A stretch of DNA of 15,245 nt from positions 1 through 15,245 of the forward strand of contig CAZJLO010000045.1 in the NCBI GenBank assembly GCA_964547105.1. Direction: 5' to 3'. A program made the translations under genes and the position numbers. The DNA is from RXOA01 sp964547105 (lineage in GTDB: Bacteria > Bipolaricaulota > Bipolaricaulia > UBA7950 > UBA9294). The stretch's first letter is position 1. Each line of letters starts with the position of its first letter. A model generated the notes under the pieces. It was not told where the DNA came from. It made no database searches and saw nothing but the letters and a program-made list of their open reading frames with translations. Positions 1-7,639 of the stretch are shown piece after piece.

Positions 1-1
1 G

Positions 2-844
2 TTCGCTGTGCGGATCTTCGCGGGGTTCTTCGGAGATTCCCTTGCCGGCGCACTTCCCGCCTCATTCGCGAGGATGCTTCACGTCGGCGCGGAAAGACCG
101 GAAGCCTACCGCGCCGCCCTTCTCTGCGGCGCGGGCGTCTTCTTCGTTGCACTTATTCCGTTGATCCGGCTCAAGAACGGCCGTCAGGAAGCCGGTGCCG
201 ATGCCGAGCAAGACCTGCTCGCGGTCGATCCGCGCGATCAGTCGGCAAACAGCTCATCCTCACGTCCTCCGGTACGACTGCTGATACGTCTGTTCACCCC
301 GGAGATCGCCATCGGGCTTGGTGCAGGCGCACTTGTCCCGTTTCTGAATGTGTTCTTCAAAACGAAATTCGGCGTTTCCGATGCACTCCTCGGCATGCTC
401 TACGCCGGACAATCCGTGGCAATGGGGGTCGCAATCCTGCTCGGACCGATCCTCGCCACACGGCTCGGGCGTCCGCGTGCCGTGGTTGCGACCCAGCTCC
501 TCTCCATCCCGTTCCTGATTCTGCTTGGGTTCACGCCGTTTGTCGCGCCGGCGGCCGTCGGGTTTCTGATGCGCGCCAGCTTGATGAACATGGGGCATCC
601 GTTGTATGCGGCGTATTCGATGGACCAGGTCGGCGCGAAGTACCGCGCCTTGGCAAGCGGCCTGTTGGTGATGACCTCACAAGGCAGCCGCGCGCTGAGT
701 TCGTGGATCAGCGGAATGCTCCAAGAAGGACCGGGGTTCACTCCCGTATTCGCCATCACGTGTGCGTGCTACTTCACGGCATCCGTGCTGATCTTTGTGT
801 TCTTCATCCGCGGGTCCCGACAACGCAAGGCAACGACATCATAG
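2..844 (+). CDS. MFS transporter, C-terminal part (5' end outside window)
   Basis: Integral membrane transporter of the major facilitator type; the substrate cannot be told. The reading frame is already open at the first bases of the window (Phe-Ala-Val-Arg-Ile-Phe), so the GTG at position 8 is probably not the true start and the N-terminal helices lie upstream. About 280 residues are visible: a helix pair, then a hydrophilic loop of roughly 45 residues (the usual cytoplasmic loop between the two six-helix halves, rich in Asp, Gln and Ser), then about six hydrophobic segments. Among these are the stretches around IAIGLGAGALVPFLNVFF and GVAILLGPILATRLGRPRAV. The second contains a GPxLATRLGRPR pattern like the loop 8-9 copy of MFS motif A. 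The protein ends in a short basic tail (RGSRQRKATTS). It converges on lemA with 49 bp between the two stop codons. Confidence 0.85.
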   Translation, partial: FAVRIFAGFFGDSLAGALPASFARMLHVGAERPEAYRAALLCGAGVFFVALIPLIRLKNGRQEAGADAEQDLLAVDPRDQSANSSSSRPPVRLLIRLFTPEIAIGLGAGALVPFLNVFFKTKFGVSDALLGMLYAGQSVAMGVAILLGPILATRLGRPRAVVATQLLSIPFLILLGFTPFVAPAAVGFLMRASLMNMGHPLYAAYSMDQVGAKYRALASGLLVMTSQGSRALSSWISGMLQEGPGFTPVFAITCACYFTASVLIFVFFIRGSRQRKATTS

Positions 845-893
845 CCTCGAAGCCAATCTTTGTTTCCCAGGCACGATTCGCATTCCTGGCTCA

Positions 894-1442
894 TCAAACG
901 GTGGGAAGCTCGCGTGCGATCGATTCAATCTCGAAGAACGTCGCTTCCCGAATCGAGAACATCGACGCGACGATGTTCGACGGGAAGACATGCACCCGCG
1001 TGTTCAGCGCACGAACGTTGGCGTTGTACAGCCGCCGCGCCGCCTGGATTCGATCCTCGGTATTGGAGAGCTCCTTCTGAAGCTCGAGAAAGGACGTACT
1101 CGCCTTCAGATCGGGATACGCTTCCGCAACAGCCATCAGTTGCCGTAGCGTCGATACCAGCCGATTCTCATCCCCGGCCTGTTCGGTTGCCGTACCGCGA
1201 GATGCCATCGCCCGCGCACGTGACTCCACGACAGCACGAAGCACGGTTTCCTCGTGGCGGGCGTATCCCCGAACCGTTTCCACAAGATTGGGAATCAGGT
1301 CATAGCGTCGTTTCAGCTCGGCATCAATGTCGGACCAGCTCTCCCGCACATGCTGCCGAGTGCGAATCAGTGTGTTGTACATCGAGATCGCATACAGAAG
1401 AGCAACCCCGACAACGACTGCGGCAACGACTCCTCCCGTCAT
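894..1442 (-). CDS. lemA: LemA family protein
   Basis: LemA proteins are small membrane-anchored helical-bundle proteins. Their molecular role is poorly defined, and in several bacteria they sit beside membrane proteins or TPM-domain proteins. The 182-residue product has one N-terminal hydrophobic segment (about residues 4-20) followed by the family signature: YNTLIRTRQHVRESWSDID, then LKRRYDLIPNLVETVRGYA, then the paired helices ending in LQKELSNTEDRIQAARRLYN. Near the C-terminus is the usual FPSNIVASMF segment. Length is typical for the family. The ATG at 1442 overlaps the stop of the upstream gene as ATGA, so translation is probably coupled to it. The assignment is firm; the function beyond an envelope role is not known. 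Confidence 0.95.
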   Translation of the reverse strand: MTGGVVAAVVVGVALLYAISMYNTLIRTRQHVRESWSDIDAELKRRYDLIPNLVETVRGYARHEETVLRAVVESRARAMASRGTATEQAGDENRLVSTLRQLMAVAEAYPDLKASTSFLELQKELSNTEDRIQAARRLYNANVRALNTRVHVFPSNIVASMFSIREATFFEIESIARELPTV

Positions 1443-2110
1443 CGATTCACTTCCTCCGTTTGCTGTCTCAACACGTAGTCCGGTAGCCGATCAAGCACCC
1501 CGGTGGCGATCATCAGCGCCTGATCGAACGATGCCGCGTCAAATCGGCGGTCCCGCCAGATCAGGACGTGCCGTTCGTCGAATTGGAAATTGTGCTTCGG
1601 ATACTGTAGCAGAAACTCGATCGTACGCGCATGGAGGACATCGTACGCCCAGCGGCGATTCGAGCTTCGCACGTGGTACGCCCGGCTGAACTCGGATGAC
1701 TCGAAATCCAGATCGTCCATCCCGAAGGCTTCCCCGATTCGGTCGAGGATGTTCTCGGAGCGGACGAGCAGCGGCTTGAGGGGAACCGTGCTCTCCACCA
1801 GCACACCCGAGAACTGATGCACCTGGCGATTCTTCCCGGAGCCTGTGACGTAGTGGTAGTCAAAAGCCATCACGCGGCGCTCGTTCCACTGCCCTTCCAT
1901 CCGATGATGTGCGTAGCGGCTGGAGCCACGGCGCAGTGCGCGAAACGCCGGATAGCGGTCGTCAAATCCGGTATCCCGTCCGGCAAGCAACGTCAATCCT
2001 CGAGAATCTGCCCACACCGTGAGCGCCTTCTTGCGGACCGCGCTTCTCCACGCCGCAACGCCGACAAGCACGGCGGCCAGGAACACGAAAACCCAGAAAA
2101 AGCCCGTCAT
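1439..2110 (-). CDS. one-TM membrane protein co-encoded with LemA (DUF3137-like)
   Basis: A 223-residue protein of unknown function. The chosen ATG at 2110 has a G-rich ribosome site (GGGGGGAG) directly upstream and begins with a membrane helix (about residues 3-22, FFWVFVFLAAVLVGVAAW). The frame runs open upstream to 2308, but that extension has low-complexity, non-coding character. After the helix comes a basic linker (RSAVRKK) and a soluble domain with WADSRGLTLLAGRD, RRVMAFDYHYVTGSGK and a late DDLDFESSEFSRAYHV segment. This resembles proteins annotated DUF3137 or 'membrane protein' next to LemA in other bacteria; that link is from memory. The last codons overlap the lemA start by 4 nt, which argues for a two-gene operon whose products may act together at the membrane. 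Confidence 0.8.
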   Translation of the reverse strand: MTGFFWVFVFLAAVLVGVAAWRSAVRKKALTVWADSRGLTLLAGRDTGFDDRYPAFRALRRGSSRYAHHRMEGQWNERRVMAFDYHYVTGSGKNRQVHQFSGVLVESTVPLKPLLVRSENILDRIGEAFGMDDLDFESSEFSRAYHVRSSNRRWAYDVLHARTIEFLLQYPKHNFQFDERHVLIWRDRRFDAASFDQALMIATGVLDRLPDYVLRQQTEEVNR

Positions 2111-2515
2111 CTCCCCCCCACTCTTGGTTCCTCCGTCGGCGTTCCGCCTAGGGCTGCCGGCCATTGAGAGCCGCGATCGCTCCGAGCACGCCCGGCAACA
2201 TACCGATTCGGTGGACGGCCCGCAAGTCTTTCCTTCTCGATCAACGCGCTCGACTTCGTCCATTCGACGTGCGGCCCTCACAGCAAGGGCGACAATCCCC
2301 ACCGCCAATCACGGCAGATCTCGCGGATCGACAAGATGGGCCGTTGTGAACGGGCGATCGTCCCGGCTCATTGCTGATTGCTGATTGCTGATCGCGACGG
2401 CACGCCAAGTTCGAACTGGAGCGCTGAGGACCGAAGTCGAATCCCCGTTGTGGATAGAGAACAGACGGCGGCGATCCCATCGTCCGAAGGTGCTTGTCTC
2501 CACAATCCCAGTTGC
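2111..2515. other. 405-bp gap without a convincing gene
   Basis: The stretch lies between the end of the exported-protein gene (2516) and the start of the lemA operon (2110), all read on the minus strand. It should therefore hold the lemA operon promoter, but no good -35/-10 pair was recognised. It contains a three-copy heptamer repeat at 2371-2391. On the minus strand a short hydrophobic stretch begins at a TTG at 2308 (AVGIVALAVRAARRMDEVE), immediately after an in-frame stop. It reads a little like a protein fragment but has no start signal. It could be an eroded gene remnant or chance. Confidence 0.5.
2371..2391. repeat. heptanucleotide tandem repeat, 3 copies of TTGCTGA
   Basis: Three perfect head-to-tail copies of TTGCTGA occupy 2371-2391, preceded by CA and followed by TCGC. 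Such short heptamer runs are prone to slippage. Here it lies in an intergenic stretch, so copy-number change would not alter a protein. It may be simple sequence with no function. Confidence 0.8.
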
Positions 2516-3220
2516 CTAGAGATTCCGCGTGATTGCCCAGATGGTCAGTCCGGCGATCGCCGCGATCACCGCAAACCGGATCCGTCCGGACATCGAAATC
2601 CTTGGCGGCAGCTCGTGGAAAGCGCGGACATCCCGGATCACACTTGGAAGACTCAGGATGTCGCGCACTCCGAATTGCTCGCGTCGACCAACCGCGATCC
2701 ACAGTTTGCCCGACTCGGGCTTCGTTGTCTCGTCGTCAGAGGACGAGAGCGCCACAATGTCATACCGTCCTGCCTGAGGAAGGTTCACCGTCTGTTGGAG
2801 CAGAATCCACGAGTCCGTTCCCGTAAATGGCTCGTGAAAGATCTCGGGGGCGGGGATCGACACCGTTCGGAGGAACACCGCCCCTGAGCCATTGGGGATC
2901 TCAAGCAGCCCGGGAAGATCGATCGGCGGAAGACCCGGGCCGATGATCACCACGCCGGGGCGAAATCCCGTGAGTCGTTCGATCCATGGGATGCCCAACG
3001 AGACATACAGATCGAATGCCCCTTCCGTCTCCACGAAGATCCAGCTCTGCGGAGACTCGGGAGAGATCTCGGTGTAGATCACCTGCGATACGTCCATGTT
3101 CGTGACTTGCACCGCTTCATCGCGCGATGGATACGTTTCTCCGATCGCGATGGGCTTGTGCGCGAACACGCCAAGCGAGACGATGCTGATCACTGCCAAC
3201 GTAAGCCACGCTTCCTGCAT
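2516..3220 (-). CDS. unrecognised exported protein with C-terminal membrane anchor
   Basis: A 234-residue protein that I do not assign to a named family. Residues 1-20 form a signal peptide or anchor (LTLAVISIVSLGVFA). The central part is predicted to be extracytoplasmic and mostly beta, with segments such as SQVIYTEISPESPQSWIFVE, RPGVVIIGPGLPPIDLP, FHEPFTGTDSWILLQQTVNL and KLWIAVGRREQFG. The C-terminus has a helix of about 17 residues (FAVIAAIAGLTIWAITR) ending three residues from the stop, so the protein is probably tethered with its body outside. The start at 3220 has GGGGGA seven bases upstream. It follows the LRR gene by 62 bp on the same strand, so the two are likely co-transcribed. The Gly-Pro-Gly-Leu-Pro and HEPFTGT motifs look conserved-type and would make good search seeds. 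Confidence 0.75.
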   Translation of the reverse strand: MQEAWLTLAVISIVSLGVFAHKPIAIGETYPSRDEAVQVTNMDVSQVIYTEISPESPQSWIFVETEGAFDLYVSLGIPWIERLTGFRPGVVIIGPGLPPIDLPGLLEIPNGSGAVFLRTVSIPAPEIFHEPFTGTDSWILLQQTVNLPQAGRYDIVALSSSDDETTKPESGKLWIAVGRREQFGVRDILSLPSVIRDVRAFHELPPRISMSGRIRFAVIAAIAGLTIWAITRNL

Positions 3221-3282
3221 TCTCGTCCCCCATTTGTAAGGAGCCGTCCTATCCCCCTTCCATGCGCGGCCGGGGCCACCCC

Positions 3283-4548
3283 CTATCGTTCTACCTGCAC
3301 GCCACGTTGCTCAAGGGTTTCGATCACCGACACCGCCGCCGACCCAGCAGAGCTGCTGATCGGCGTGTCGCGCAGATCCACGTAGTCAAGCTGGGTAAGA
3401 CGAAGCAAAACGGCAATGTCGCTGACGTCGGTGGACGCCATGCGGAGCACTTCCAGATTCCGCATCTGCCACAACGGCTCGATACTCGTTATTGGATTCG
3501 CGCTGATGTCGAGCTCCCGCAGCGTAGTCAGGGGTTCCACCGCCTGAAGGCTCTGGACCTCATTGTCCGAGAGATCCAGCGTCCGAATCCCACGAAGTTC
3601 AGCGAGCAGGCCAATCTCCGAAAGCCCATTCCCGCTCAAGTCAAGCACTTCGAGATGGTGAAACTCAACGAGGATTCCTAGATCCGTGAAGCCCACATCC
3701 GCCAACATGAGCGACTCAAGGTTCTCGAACCCGACGAGAGCTGTGAATCGATCGAACGACAGGTTCTTCAGGCCTAGGGAAAGCAGATCCGGCCGCGCGT
3801 CAAGCAGCTGCTCGATCCGGGCATCGAGCCCATCCACATCGCGAAGGTAGACGCTCTCCAGATCCTCCAGGAAGCGGAGTGGCGTAAAATCCGAGACGCT
3901 CGTGGAGGAAAGCCCCAGAACCCTGAGCCCTCCCATCCGACCAAGCACGGCAAGATCCAGCGGGCTGTCCGCCTCCACATCGAGCGATTCCAGCTCGGTC
4001 AGTGCTTGAAGCGGTGAGAGATCCGTGCCTGCCTGGCAACTTACCGCTAGATGTTCAAGGAACGTCAATCCGCGGAGCGGCTCCAGCGAGGAAATGTCGC
4101 AGGCCTGCAGCCGCAGCACTTCGAGGGTGATGACATCCTCGAGCGGCCCGATGTCGGTGACCGGATTGTCATCGAGCACAAGCTTCTCGAGATGATCGAG
4201 CCCGCGCAGGGAAGAGATGCTGGAGATGTTGTTCTCGGCAAGGTACGCCTCATGAAGATACTCGAGCTGGCCCAGCTCGCTGATCGACCGGATGTCGTTC
4301 CCCGAAAAGTCAACCGTCGTCAATGACGAACAGTTCGCCAATCCCCCGAGATCGGCGATGCCACGCCCGTCGGCATTGAGATGGGTCAACCATGAGACGT
4401 CATAGTCGTAGAGCGATCCGGAAGGCTTGAAGATCGCTTCGCGAACGGCCTCCTCGAGATTCCGATCCGAGAATCGAACGGTCTCCTGCCCGATCACGGC
4501 AATCGAGCAGGCAACCAGCATGAGGACAACACAGACCCTCACCGACAT
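3283..4548 (-). CDS. exported leucine-rich repeat protein (internalin/SDS22-like)
   Basis: A predicted secreted 421-residue LRR protein, likely a binding scaffold. The ATG at 4548 is preceded by AGGAAG at good spacing and opens a signal peptide (MSVRVCVVLMLVACSIAVIG); the frame continues upstream to 4635 without a site. After the signal comes a cap of about 30 residues (VRFSDRNLEEAVREAIFKP) typical of bacterial LRR proteins. Then follow 16 LRR units starting at residue 54, nearly all exactly 22 residues, pattern LxxLxLxxNxIxxIxxLxxLxx (for example LEVLDLSGNGLSEIGLLAEL). Unit 9 (residues 230-254) is 25 residues and irregular. The protein ends with a capping piece (VIETLEQRGVQVER) and has no visible wall anchor or TM segment. 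It is first in a probable pair with the anchored protein downstream. The binding partner is unknown. Confidence 0.9.
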   Translation of the reverse strand: MSVRVCVVLMLVACSIAVIGQETVRFSDRNLEEAVREAIFKPSGSLYDYDVSWLTHLNADGRGIADLGGLANCSSLTTVDFSGNDIRSISELGQLEYLHEAYLAENNISSISSLRGLDHLEKLVLDDNPVTDIGPLEDVITLEVLRLQACDISSLEPLRGLTFLEHLAVSCQAGTDLSPLQALTELESLDVEADSPLDLAVLGRMGGLRVLGLSSTSVSDFTPLRFLEDLESVYLRDVDGLDARIEQLLDARPDLLSLGLKNLSFDRFTALVGFENLESLMLADVGFTDLGILVEFHHLEVLDLSGNGLSEIGLLAELRGIRTLDLSDNEVQSLQAVEPLTTLRELDISANPITSIEPLWQMRNLEVLRMASTDVSDIAVLLRLTQLDYVDLRDTPISSSAGSAAVSVIETLEQRGVQVER

Positions 4549-5265
4549 GCGGCTTCCTACAATCCAGCACCTATGCTGCAACACGACGCTCACCTCCGTG
4601 GATCCCGGTTCGACACAATCGTCATCCGCGCTCAATCATTAGACGGGACGGCGGCGCGGAAAGGCAACCTTGCCGAGCGCCCGGATCTTGACCGGCTGCA
4701 ACGATGCTGGCCGCAAACACCAACATCCACGAAGGGCTCCACCTCATGGCCCCTCTCGATCGGACGAATCGGTCCATGATGGCAAACGCCGTGCGGCTTG
4801 TGCGGAGAACCTGCAGGCCAAATGAAGCGTCGAGCGATCCATCCGGATCTCCACCATTTGCGCGAAATCCTAACCGCTCCGACTCGGAACACCGCGAATC
4901 GGAGGAGTGATCGGACTCGAAGGACCGCGATCGGCAATCAGACGGCGAGGATTTCCAGGACCTTTGTAGTTCGATGACCCGTCGCTGCGCTCTCGGAGGC
5001 GGGCGCCAGGATTGTCGGAGGCGGCCAAGTGACTCCCCGGCCTCCCGCGTGAAGCCGGGACACCCCATCAGCGCACCCAGTCATAAGCCGCGTACGGCAG
5101 ACAACGCGCGGCAAAGGCTCCAACAGCGACGCCGCGATCCGAGGCCGTGGCGATCTCTGTCGTTCATGCCGGCACAGCGCGGATCGACGAAGAGACCGTC
5201 GAGAACAACCATTGGATCTCATCGCAGCTCCCTGCGCTCTTCCCACGTTTGGCGACGACGGCAAC

Positions 5266-5297
5266 CGGGGTTCTCCACCGTTTGACGGAGAACCCCG
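5266..5297 (-). terminator. 11-bp perfect hairpin downstream of hflC
   Basis: CGGGGTTCTCC (5266-5276) pairs perfectly with GGAGAACCCCG (5287-5297) around a 10-nt loop. It lies about 70 bp past the hflC stop in the direction of hflKC transcription. There is no T-run after the stem on either strand, so it may be a weak terminator, a 3'-end stabilising stem, or a protein-bound site. Confidence 0.5.
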
Positions 5298-5336
5298 CCG
5301 GAGGATCACGCCTCCGAATGAACAGTCGTACATACG

Positions 5337-5364
5337 GCCCCCGCTGTCGCAGAGAGCAGGGGGC
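5337..5364 (-). terminator. hairpin immediately after the hflC stop
   Basis: GCCCCC (5337-5342) pairs with GGGGGC (5359-5364). The stem extends by a GC/GC pair next to a bulged A, leaving a loop of about 11 nt. The stem starts one base after the hflC TAG. A smaller stem, CGGAGG/CCTCCG (5299-5304/5311-5316), lies between this and the 5266 hairpin. No U-run follows, so a terminator role is plausible but unproven. Confidence 0.45.
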
Positions 5365-5365
5365 G

Positions 5366-6226
5366 CTACTCGTCCATTCCCTCGATGAACCGCAAGTAGT
5401 CGGAGCCGGTCGACAGGACGATCCTCGTTGCGCCGTCGAGTGCCGTTCCGTACGACTCCAGCGTACGCCAGAAACGATAGAACTCCGGATCCTGATTGTA
5501 GGCGTTGGCGTAGATCTCCAGTGCATCCGCATCGCCTTCGCCCTTCACGATCTCCGCTTCCCGCCGGGCATCGGCAAGAATAATCTCTGCGTCCTTGTCC
5601 GCGGTCGATGTAATCCGCCTCGCTTCTTCCTCTCCTTCAGCCCGAAGCTGGGAGGCGATGCGTTCTCGCTCCGAGCGCATCCGTGCGAAGACGGCTTCTT
5701 CGATCTCCTCCGGAAGATCGGCGCGCTTGATCTGGACATCAATCAACACGATGCCGAACTCCGCGAGTTTCTCCCGACTGCGTGTCGTCACTTCCTGTAG
5801 ATACTCCAATCGGCTTTCGGAGACGATTTCATTGAAGGTGTGCTCGGCAAGGATGTTGCGGAGGTCCGAGTAGACGATGTCATCGATCCTGCTCTGCGCG
5901 CTCAACAAGCTGCCCCGGGTCGCTTCGATAAACCTCTGGGGATCGCCGACGCGCCAGATGGCATAGTTGTCGATGACGAGTCTCTCCTGGTCGGCAGTCA
6001 AGATGTCGCGCGGCTGGATATCGTAGTTCAGCACGCGGTCGTCCAAGTAGGTGACACTCTGAATGAACGGAATCTTGAAATACAATCCCGGCTGCTCAAC
6101 AATGCGAACGATTTCTCCGAACTGCAGGATCGCCGCCTTCTGGGTCTCGTGCACGCTGAACGAGAACAGATTGAAGCCGATCACCGCGATCACGATCGCG
6201 ACTGCGAAGATGAGGACTTGTCTCAT
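5366..6226 (-). CDS. hflC: HflC, SPFH-family membrane protease modulator
   Basis: HflC partners HflK in a large membrane assembly that surrounds and modulates the FtsH protease (known from E. coli). The 286-residue product has an N-terminal membrane helix (about residues 3-22, VLIFAVAIVIAVIGFNLFSF) followed by the SPFH/Band 7 domain: VHETQKAAILQFGEIV, then GLYFKIPFIQSVTYLDDRV, then DNYAIWRVGDPQRF. Next is a long charged helix rich in Glu, Arg and Ala (RMRSERERIASQLRAEGEEE), and the typical DPEFYRFWRTLESY segment. Length is normal. The ATG overlaps the hflK stop as ATGA and has a strong internal ribosome site (GGAGGTGATC), so it is translated both by coupling and on its own. Two hairpins follow the stop. 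Confidence 0.97.
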   Translation of the reverse strand: MRQVLIFAVAIVIAVIGFNLFSFSVHETQKAAILQFGEIVRIVEQPGLYFKIPFIQSVTYLDDRVLNYDIQPRDILTADQERLVIDNYAIWRVGDPQRFIEATRGSLLSAQSRIDDIVYSDLRNILAEHTFNEIVSESRLEYLQEVTTRSREKLAEFGIVLIDVQIKRADLPEEIEEAVFARMRSERERIASQLRAEGEEEARRITSTADKDAEIILADARREAEIVKGEGDADALEIYANAYNQDPEFYRFWRTLESYGTALDGATRIVLSTGSDYLRFIEGMDE

Positions 6227-7248
6227 TCCGGATCACCTCCTGTGGTCGCCGAATCAAACGGTTCCCCAAGATCAAGAAAGTTCAGCACACCCGTTTCGGC
6301 CACATCCCTCGTCAGGATGATCTTATCGACCCCAGGAAGGATCTCTTCCATCGTTTCGATGTAGATGCGGGTCCGGGTGACCTCCTGGCCCAGCTGGTAG
6401 TTCGCGAGGATTTCGAGGAACCGAGCCACCTCTCCTTCAGCACGTTTGACCCGCTCCTGTTTGTACGCCGCGGCCTGGTTGGCGATTTCTTGTGCCTGCC
6501 CGCGAATGCGGGGAAGGATGTCCAGCGCATACTCCTCGGCCTGGTTGATCAACGTCTGCTGATCCTGACGGGCACTGTTGACATCGTCGAACGCAGAGAC
6601 AACCTCGGCGGGCGGTTTGACGTCCTGCAGTTGGATGTTGCCGACAACAATCCCCGCACCATAGAGGTCGAGGAGTTCCTGCAGGGAGACCATCGTGTCC
6701 ATCCCGATTACGTCGCGTTCCTGAGTCAACGTCTCATCCAGGGTTCGTCTCGCCACTTGCACGCGCAACACGGCCTCCGCCGCTTGCTTGACGATCGTGC
6801 TGGGGTCGATCAGGTTGAACGCAAACAGCGCCGCATCCGCGACGCGGTACTGAACCACCATCTCCACGTGGGTGATGTTTCCGTCCCCCGTGAGCATCAG
6901 GGCTTCGGTCTGCACCGTCTGATATCGGGGATTGGGAGGGGGAGACACCGTACGGAAACCCACTTCCTCTTTCCGAACCGCCAGTAGGTTGACCGTGGCC
7001 ACGGCCTCGAACGGGGACGGTAGGTGGTAATGCATCCCGGGATCCACCGTGCGAACGTAGCGTCCGAACCGGGTGACCAACCCCACCTCTGATGGACCGA
7101 TCGTATAGATACCGGTTGCGAAATACCCCAGCACGACGACCAAGATCACCAGCCAGCCAACGCCGCCGGGCATGCTGCTCAACCGCTGCCACGCCGTTCG
7201 CACCGGCTGTGGCTGAGGCTCTTCCTCTCGATGAACGTATTCAGACAT
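6223..7248 (-). CDS. hflK: HflK, SPFH-family membrane protease modulator
   Basis: HflK is the larger partner of HflC and acts at the membrane with FtsH. The start at 7248 (MSEYVHREEE) has a near-ideal ribosome site (AGGAGGTGCA), giving 341 residues; an earlier in-frame Met at 7302 lacks one. Residues 1-28 are a short Pro/Gln/Glu-rich cytoplasmic tail, shorter than the Gly-rich tail of E. coli HflK. Residues 29-50 are a membrane helix (GWLVILVVVLGYFATGIYTI). Then comes the SPFH domain with GPSEVGLVTRFGRYV, DPGMHYHLPSPFEAV and VQYRVADAALFAFN. The coiled-coil part contains DVNSARQDQQTLINQAEEYA and KRAEGEVARFLEILANYQ, followed by the characteristic RIYIETMEEILPGVDKIIL. It is first in the hflKC operon and divergent from the YHS gene. 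Confidence 0.97.
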   Translation of the reverse strand: MSEYVHREEEPQPQPVRTAWQRLSSMPGGVGWLVILVVVLGYFATGIYTIGPSEVGLVTRFGRYVRTVDPGMHYHLPSPFEAVATVNLLAVRKEEVGFRTVSPPPNPRYQTVQTEALMLTGDGNITHVEMVVQYRVADAALFAFNLIDPSTIVKQAAEAVLRVQVARRTLDETLTQERDVIGMDTMVSLQELLDLYGAGIVVGNIQLQDVKPPAEVVSAFDDVNSARQDQQTLINQAEEYALDILPRIRGQAQEIANQAAAYKQERVKRAEGEVARFLEILANYQLGQEVTRTRIYIETMEEILPGVDKIILTRDVAETGVLNFLDLGEPFDSATTGGDPE

Positions 7249-7420
7249 TGCACCTCCTGCAGAAGCGGTAACCTTAGTCGACCCAGCTCGACGAGACAAC
7301 AACGTTCACATTAGCTTTCCTATCTGCTTGTTCGCTCGATGCAAACGGGGTCGGTAGTCCGACGCTTGCCTTTTGTCCGCTTCAACCCCCATCATGCAGT
7401 GGATCAAGGAGGTGAGGCGA

Positions 7421-7639
7421 ATGCCGATCGATCCTGTGTGCCGGATGATGATCGAAGAAAATACCGCCATTGCATCCTCTGATTACCAAGGGAAGACCTA
7501 CTACTTCTGTGCCATTGCGTGCAAGGAGTCATTCGATCAAGACCCGGAACGCTTCATTCTGGAACTCTCCCGCTACGGATCTCAACCCACACGGCGGCCA
7601 AGACGCTGGCTGCATCCGTTCGAGCGCAAGAAGAACTAG
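7421..7639 (+). CDS. small YHS-domain protein
   Basis: A 72-residue protein with a YHS domain, a small cysteine-containing fold seen in metal-handling proteins and as a separate domain in copper P-type ATPases and some oxygenases. The start at 7421 is fixed by a very strong site (AGGAGGTGAGGCGA). Residues 2-45 carry the signature IDPVCRM, a beta pair (ASSDYQGKTYYFC) and the second Cys-containing turn (CAIACKESFDQDPERFI). The three signature cysteines (DPVC, YFC, AC) are all present. The tail after residue 50 is basic and Pro-rich (PTRRPRRWLHPFERKKN) and unlike the domain. It is transcribed away from hflK across a 172-bp shared upstream region. A metal-binding role is inferred from the family only; the ligand is unknown. 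Confidence 0.88.
   Translation: MPIDPVCRMMIEENTAIASSDYQGKTYYFCAIACKESFDQDPERFILELSRYGSQPTRRPRRWLHPFERKKN

Larger units (their letters stand above)
4549..5365. other. 817-bp gap, no supportable gene
   Basis: No frame here has the composition of a real protein. The longest ones, on both strands, are rich in Arg, Ser and Pro and lack ribosome sites. One minus-strand frame (5068-4622) contains a signal-like stretch (MLVFAASIVAAG) near its end, but only 24 residues follow it and there is no start signal, so I do not call it. The end of the gap nearest hflC carries three hairpins (5266-5364). The region should also hold the LRR promoter, which I could not identify with confidence. It might be a decayed gene. 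Confidence 0.6.

Noticed and set aside
860..1486. Plus-strand 208-residue open frame
   Set aside because: It is the complement of lemA, Arg/Ser/His-rich in composition and without a ribosome site.
4622..5068. Minus-strand 148-residue frame with a signal-like stretch near its end
   Set aside because: Composition is non-coding, there is no start site, and only 24 residues follow the hydrophobic part.
4636..5265. tRNA or other small RNA gene in the large gap
   Set aside because: No T-loop, anticodon stem or CCA arrangement was found by eye on either strand. A computed search would be better than this reading.
5147..5800. Plus-strand 217-residue open frame
   Set aside because: It runs antisense into hflC and has no family-like segments; hflC is certain.
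7249..7302. Longer N-terminus for HflK
   Set aside because: The upstream start has no ribosome site, whereas 7248 has AGGAGGTG.
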